DNA of 64,000 nt, taken from Patella vulgata. Lineage: Eukaryota > Mollusca > Gastropoda > Patellidae. Numbering within the stretch: position 1 is the first letter of the stretch; each line of letters opens with the position of its first letter. A program made the position numbers and the translations under genes. Shown one piece after another: positions 58,690-64,000 of the stretch. The notes under the pieces were generated by a model. It did not search any database. It saw nothing but the letters and a program-made list of their open reading frames with translations, and was not told the DNA's origin. The stretch is taken from assembly GCF_932274485.2 (NCBI RefSeq), contig NC_065884.2:30461540-30525539 (forward strand), in the 5' to 3' direction.

Positions 58690-59130
58690 GCCCCGGGAGT
58701 GATAAGACTATATGCCCTTCGTATGTCCTGCGTGTCGTAAAAGGCGACTAAAAGTTAAAAGATCGCTGTAATGGGACAACGTGTCGGTGAAGAGTAGAAT
58801 CCTGGTAATTGAGTGAGGATTTGGCTTGTGAGCCCTTTACTTTGGCCCATGCTTCACCAAGGTCAGAGTGGCCCACTCTGATCAATCGGTTTTGGTCGTT
58901 TTAGCTCTGTAGAATGTACCTTTTCCCAATTTATGCTTCATTGCTTATTCACTCGGCATATTACCTCCTTTTGTATCCTTAGTACATTCTGCAGAGCTAC
59001 GGTTTGGGTCAATCGGGTTGGATAGTTTTGTTTAACTTTCTGGCTTGAGTATACCCGTCGTCGAGCCCTGAGGCCACGCGCTGGTTATCCGCACTAGTCA
59101 TCCCCTTAGTAGGCAGGGCAGTAACCTGGG
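58690..59130 (+). mobile_element. LINE 5' region remnant
   Basis: Shares TCCTGGTAATTGAGTGAGGA, GGTCAGAGTGGCCCACTCTG, ATCAATCGGTTTTGGTCGTT and TGTAGAATGTACC with the LINE at 49090. It ends in CGTCGTCGAGCCCTGAGGCC. Confidence 0.7.
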
Positions 59131-59246
59131 GAATGATGAGGGGTGAATTGAAAAAAAATACGTCCATGGATTCCCTAATCCCTCCCTCCTCGACAAAATT
59201 AAAGATACATTATGGGAGATTAGATAAAGAACTGGCAGTTATCACT

Positions 59247-60030
59247 ATAATAGTAGGGTGCCCCACAGAGTCAAAATTTTCTCTATTAAAAGTTGTACAC
59301 GCCACAGCGAATATGCACGCTTCAGTGACTAGTCCCGAACTTATTTCTGGCTAGTTACGCAGTACGAGAATACTGGGCCGTATAGTCAATGATGTTATAA
59401 ATAGCCATTGCACGTGAAATTTTCAACATATCTATCGTCTACTAAAGCCATAAAAAATCTATTGTTAACGATTCTGAATAGCAATAATATTTCCGATTCG
59501 TTGTTACGGCAGCTTTGGAAAATTACGTTCGTTTTTTTTTTAATTTGCTGTATTATGAACTATACCATTAGGAGCGGCATCTTTTGAATTAGTACAAGTA
59601 ATATCTCCAAAGCTCCTTCTTTAGGCAAAAATAACATACTGTTAGTATCTTCCTTTTGTTTTTACAAGGTTCTCAAAACGTGTTTCTAATTTAGATTTAT
59701 TGCTCTAGTTTTCTGTCACGTTTCGTAGAAAATGGTCTTGATTATCCCGGCCTGTCATTCAGCCGGAGAACGATTGGTAGACTGGTTAAGACTGACTAAT
59801 TTCATATCATGGCCAGATAATCTATTTTGCACTAAAAAATGCCTGGATTTAATGGCGGCTGATGCACCACCTTTTCAGTCCACTTTTTTGATTATTTGAA
59901 ATGCTTAAAACTTGTTAAATAAAACACGACCGTTAATTTAGGGACTATAAACGCGAGGTGGTATATTAAGACTTGTTATATATATACGTATTGTGGTATA
60001 AATGTCGAAATATTGGGAGATATTGGGAGA
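59247..60030 (+). repeat. 770-bp repeat, copy III
   Basis: TAGGGTGCCCCACAGAGTC at the start, TATGCACGCTTCAGTGACTA, TATAAATAG at 59396-59404, AATCTATTGTTAACGATTCT, TGATTATCCCGGCCTGTC, and GTCGAAATATTGGGAGATAT at the end. Same order and strand as copies I and II, 20 kb away. Confidence 0.7.
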
Positions 60031-60379
60031 TATTTATTTATGTTGGAGCACCCGAATAATAGTTAAAACTAGATAGTGTAAAGGGAATTTGCTGAAAATT
60101 TCAGACAAATTGATCCACTCTGAACCGAGATTTTAGCGATTGAATTTTCGGCCTAGCCTCGATCATCATTACTAAAGTCGGTACGATAAAAAACATAGTC
60201 TCGATTATCCATTTCATAATTAAATCATGAATGGAAGTCGAACAGCAAATCAGAACCAAATCCAATAAATATGGCATCGAGAGTTGATTATGGTCTGGAT
60301 AAATTAATTAATGTCTAATTAACAATTAAAATAACATTTCAGGCCTAAAGAAAGACCTGCAATACGCAGATTTAGCTCT

Positions 60380-61310
60380 TGCATAATGTATGTTTAAGTC
60401 AAAAACAGAAACGTCCTAATACAGAGGACTTTTCTAATATATTTCATGTTATAAGTAAGGTATTAAAATCTTGGCCGAGGTTTCTCTTGATTGAGAGTCC
60501 CTCTACGGATTTATCTAAAGTTTCACCGTTCTTGTTAGCAAAGGGCAGAGCTGGCTTGGCTGGTGAGCCCAAGGCTATTACGATGTGAAAGCGTACTACA
60601 ATATTGCTTAAATCATCAACATTAGCAGACATTCCTATCAAGGTGTCTTCTCATAGATCTTTCATGTTGAGTTGTGATTCGATGTCGGGATCTTGCAGGC
60701 AGCAGTGAGGATGAGATGGTAGAATACCTTTCTCCTCAAGGCGTTCAACACGTAAACGAATAAGTATATATACATCGAGGAGATGTTATTCCAGCAAGCA
60801 CCTACATCCTCACTTTAAATCGTCCAGACATATCGAAAACTCTCAAGGCCGGTTATCTCAACATACCTGTCGATTTTTACATAGCTAATCCGCTTCGCTG
60901 TCATAAATTTGGACACAGCAAACTCGTCTATATAGGCAAAGACACCTGTGCTCGTTGTGGTCATGTTAGGCTGATTTTTGCAGCGCAAATTGAAGGAATT
61001 CAACAGATAATGTCTGAACGGAAAATTCCATACTAGGAAGCATGTAGAGCTTACTCCACTCTTTCCCATTGCACCACAAGAGAAATCTTTTTCGAGTGTT
61101 GTTAGAGCATCTAATAAAGCCATATCTGTTCAGACAGACATAACCTGGCTCCGCCAAGAGAAAAAGCCCCCAAATATCACATCGGAGCATAATAATGTGG
61201 CCTTAAGCTCCACTCATACATCTGAGAGCTCAACTCAAAGCACTCAAACGCCAGCGATTTTTTACAGCCGATCACGAACGGGCACACGTAGCGATCCGTA
61301 CGTAACTAAC
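60380..61310 (+). mobile_element. LINE ORF1 (gag-like, zinc-knuckle) remnant
   Basis: Plus-strand, several frames: a stretch with TYILTLNRPDISKTLKAGYL, VDFYIANPLRCHKFGHSK and DTCARCGHV near 60790-60965. This is the nucleic-acid-binding ORF1 of a Jockey/I-type LINE, with a worn CCHC knuckle. Frameshifts and stops break it into pieces under 100 codons. Confidence 0.65.
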
Positions 61311-61659
61311 GTGCGAAAATTAAGTTCACTTCTCTGCAGGTAGGTGGGTCTGTCGTTCAAATTGGTAGCGATCGTCGCAAGAGAGTATGCCATTTTGCGA
61401 GTAAATTATGTCGATCATATGACTTGTTCTAAAAGGCGAATCGCGATAATCGTAAGATTGCTGTTGTAGCTTGCTATTTATTTGCTAAAATAAAACGGAA
61501 AATACCTAGAAGGGCTAGGTGGACAACAGTTAAGATTCCACGCTTCAGTAGTGAAGGCAGGCATTTTGAGATCATGTGATATCAGTCATGTCTCCGATTG
61601 CCTAATAAAAATGGTTCGCCCTACAATATACGCTGGGCGAAAAATACGCTCGTCTGTCC

Positions 61660-61860
61660 CGCACTTAAGGCTGGCTGGGCTCTTTTTGAATCTTTGTGTC
61701 TCTTCTCATTTGATGCAAAGGAGTAAGAAGACGGAAATGAGCCCACGGCCTTATTCACTTCAATTCTTCAATCCTCATCTTCAAAAGGGGCGATCCATGG
61801 GTTCCATCAAACTACATACCCATTTCTCTTTTAAGCACTGTGTGTGTTAGCAGAGAGTGT
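61660..61860 (+). mobile_element. LINE ORF2 linker fragment
   Basis: TTTTTGAATCTTTGTGTCTCT...CCTTATTCACTTCAATTCTTCA matches 49685-49780 of the LINE in gene C, between its endonuclease and reverse transcriptase. Probably a scrap of the same copy as the ORF1 remnant just upstream. Confidence 0.65.
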
Positions 61861-63223
61861 TAGTGGAATTAAGATAGCTGATTAGGTAATTATCTTTTTT
61901 TACGCCTGCCAGATCAAAGACCCCACTCGAGGTGGAACCGTGTGCGTAATACCTCATGAACGAACTAATGGTAGAATCGTACACACACACATTAATTGTA
62001 TAAAATAATTAAGTTTTACTCATCAGATGTTTATAATTAATATTTACCCAATAATTATTGCTCACCGGTGTTTTTGTAATCAAGTAGCTTCGTATTATTT
62101 TTTGATTGGCGTTTAAACAACATTTAATTGATTTTATATGAAATCTGAATATAAATTATTCGATGGATAAACGTTTGTGAAACGATTAGGTTATAATGTC
62201 TAACATCGTTTATCTTTTTTATAATAAACGTATTTTACAACTGCATTGACAGTTTAATCACTCACCAAACGGCATTAGGAACTCCACGTATGATCAGGTG
62301 TTTTGATATTTATGTCCATGAATCCCGTGCAATTTTCGCGCCAAAGTTTTACCTCATTTACTACACCCGTAGTACATGGAACCGTACATGGTAATAAAAT
62401 TCCCAGCGTTGATTGGCTGAGAAATGAGGGCGATCTATTGTTATGCATAGTCATCGGAAAATTCCATATTCGCTGTAAATTTCAAATTGAGTTACGATAA
62501 AAGTTGTTCTTTATGTATAGAAATGGTTATTATTATTATATAGCTAATACTGAATATATCGACAAATGACTGGCACCGTATTTCTGTACTTAAGTTTGGG
62601 ATATCAAGTATTACGGGGTTATCCAAATTACCGGTAAATGCGCTAATTTCTTGAGTCGTCTTCATTTGACACGTGGCCTATTAAAACAAAGGCAGCTTAA
62701 ATGGGTCTACGGCATTTTAAATTCACTCTAAAATATTTCAGTCACACATGTCTAATCTATATCAATGTAAGACGATAATTCGGTGATTAGGCCAGTCACT
62801 TGGTAAGTGGACCGTCAATAGACGCTTGTCAACTGGTGGTGTTATTGATAGTGCTATATTGCACAGACAGTGAGATATTGTATAGATAATATATCCTATG
62901 TGTAGTGCCTGTGAATTCACTAGCCAATCAACCGTATTAATGTCGTAATTGAAAAATTGAAAAGCGTTTTGGCGTGTCGGATACTTAAACGTTAACAGCC
63001 GACTTAATTTTAATCAGATTGGTGTGAACTTGCCGTAAAGTTGATAAAGTAACCATGGGCTATACGTACATGAAATTTAGATTTTTGATCTTACGTGGCC
63101 TTTAAAGATACAAAAAGACTTGACAATGTTATTTAATTATTACTTTTCTTTATATTCGAAATAAACAGTAAAATTTGTTTAAAACCTGATTTGGGCCAAC
63201 ATTTTAAAAGTGTACTTCCAATA
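61861..63223. other. No recognised feature
   Basis: AT-rich unique sequence. The missing gene C LamG exon was specifically looked for here and not seen. Confidence 0.4.
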
Positions 63224-63231
63224 CCATAGAT

Positions 63232-63554
63232 CAGTGGTTCTCAAACTTTCTTGCTGACGGCACACCTTGGAACACCTATCTAAATATATATATGAAAAAT
63301 ATTTGAATTTTGCAAAATAAAAACATGGTAAGTCAGACGGAATACAACTGTAGACAGAGACTAGTCATAGGCACCTAGAATGACTTAAACTAGATAAAGA
63401 AAAACACAGCTGTGAACTTATAAGTAGACGCTAGTGAATACTCAATTTGGGATCACGTGGAATTTCACATTTTCTTAGTGTACCATATCGCGACACACTT
63501 AGGAATATCTCGCGGCACACCTGTGTGCCACGGCACACTGGTTGAGAATCACTG
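63232..63554. mobile_element. hAT-type MITE with perfect 8-bp target duplication
   Basis: 323 bp flanked by CCATAGAT at 63224-63231 and 63555-63562. Ends CAGTGGTTCTCAAACTTTC and complement CAGTGATTCTCAACCAGTG; subterminal GGCACAC repeats inverted. The 8-bp duplication and CAGTGGTTCTCAA ends are diagnostic of hAT non-autonomous elements. No coding capacity. Confidence 0.93.
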
Positions 63555-63562
63555 CCATAGAT

Positions 63563-64000
63563 TCTAGTGAGGTGTAAACAAACATTCGCCAGTGGCTTAG
63601 GAGTGGTCCTTCTCCTAAGTTAAAATACAGATGTGACGTCATCCTTTGATGTTGGCGTACCATAATTTCCAATAATGTACGGGCAACTTGCCAATCGTAC
63701 ATTATCTCTACTAGAGGAAATATTGGACTCGCGTGGCGTATTTCATTGAGAAAAGCACGTGCGGGATAGTGTCTGTATTTTAAGTTGTTTAATGGTCTCG
63801 AGCTAAAGACATTGCGTATTGAAACAATATATTACTTAATGTCTCGCTCTCGACCGTTAAACCATACTTACTATATAGAAATACACCTTTAAGCTTGAAA
63901 TAACCTCGTACCAACAGCTCTTGCAATCTTTCGATATTTTCTCCTGTACGATAGTTGGAAATGGGATTAAAATTTGAAGATCCGTGCACTCACTGGAATA
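63563..64000. other. No gene; short palindrome at 63671-63704
   Basis: ATAATGTACG, a GGCAACTTGCC core, then CGTACATTAT forms a compact hairpin. The rest is unique sequence. Confidence 0.5.

Noticed and set aside
59133-59354. A 73-codon open frame as a gene
   Set aside because: It straddles the border of the 770-bp repeat and is not conserved in the other copies.

Overview
The window looks like intron-rich, repeat-dense animal DNA, most likely from a mollusc and perhaps a limpet-like gastropod. That is an inference from two things. The only clear host genes combine von Willebrand factor A (VWA), chitin-binding and laminin-G-like domains in the order known for shell-matrix proteins of the Pif/BMSP type. 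The rest is a mixture of LINEs, tRNA-derived SINEs, Tc1-like transposons and pearl/Helentron-like arrays of the kind common in mollusc genomes. No bacterial or viral gene organisation is present.

Three paralogous Pif/BMSP-like genes lie head to tail on the + strand. Gene A (11161-13965) is visible only as its three laminin-G exons. Gene B (19954-26373) is complete: nine coding exons give 632 residues (signal peptide, VWA, two peritrophin-A-like chitin-binding domains, a third Cys-rich domain, LamG), with polyadenylation signals at 26610 and 26619. Gene C (47271-58492) has the same plan over eight exons plus a Thr-rich linker exon, but the last LamG exons were not found. Exon sizes and phases match between copies (first coding exon 70 nt; LamG exons of about 370, 124-145 and 83 nt), so the three arose by tandem duplication. 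The VWA metal site (MIDAS) is intact in C and degraded in B. The proteins are expected to be secreted into the shell or mantle matrix.

Layout: 1-2640 minus-strand LINE; 2690-6830 degenerate satellites with two Tc1-type insertions; 6999-7830 LINE ORF1 fragment; 8216-8990 MITE and SINE; 9316-10399 pearl/Helentron-like array; 10436-11101 Tc1-like element; 11161-13965 gene A, with a hairpin MITE and a mariner-like element in its introns; 14150-18210 GIY-YIG retroelement fragment, tandem duplication and LINE 3' end; 19945-26630 gene B; 27030-30450 array fragment and Tc1-like element; 30460-32640 envelope-bearing LTR-element fossil; 32790-39190 a deeply nested repeat complex (2.1-kb foldback hairpin, pearl-like array carrying a SINE, Tc1-like element, all inside one copy of a tandem repeat of about 770 bp); 39215-40320 DIRS-like fossil; 40475-46301 SINE and a nearly complete LINE with an 88-bp 3' array; 47271-58492 gene C, whose introns hold a LINE, a Tc1-like element, a Ty3/Gypsy fossil and a MITE; 58690-61860 LINE remnants and another copy of the 770-bp repeat; 63232-63554 a clean hAT-type MITE.

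All calls come from reading the sequence by eye. Splice sites were chosen by GT/AG rules, reading phase and agreement between the three paralogues. Element borders marked 'about' are approximate.
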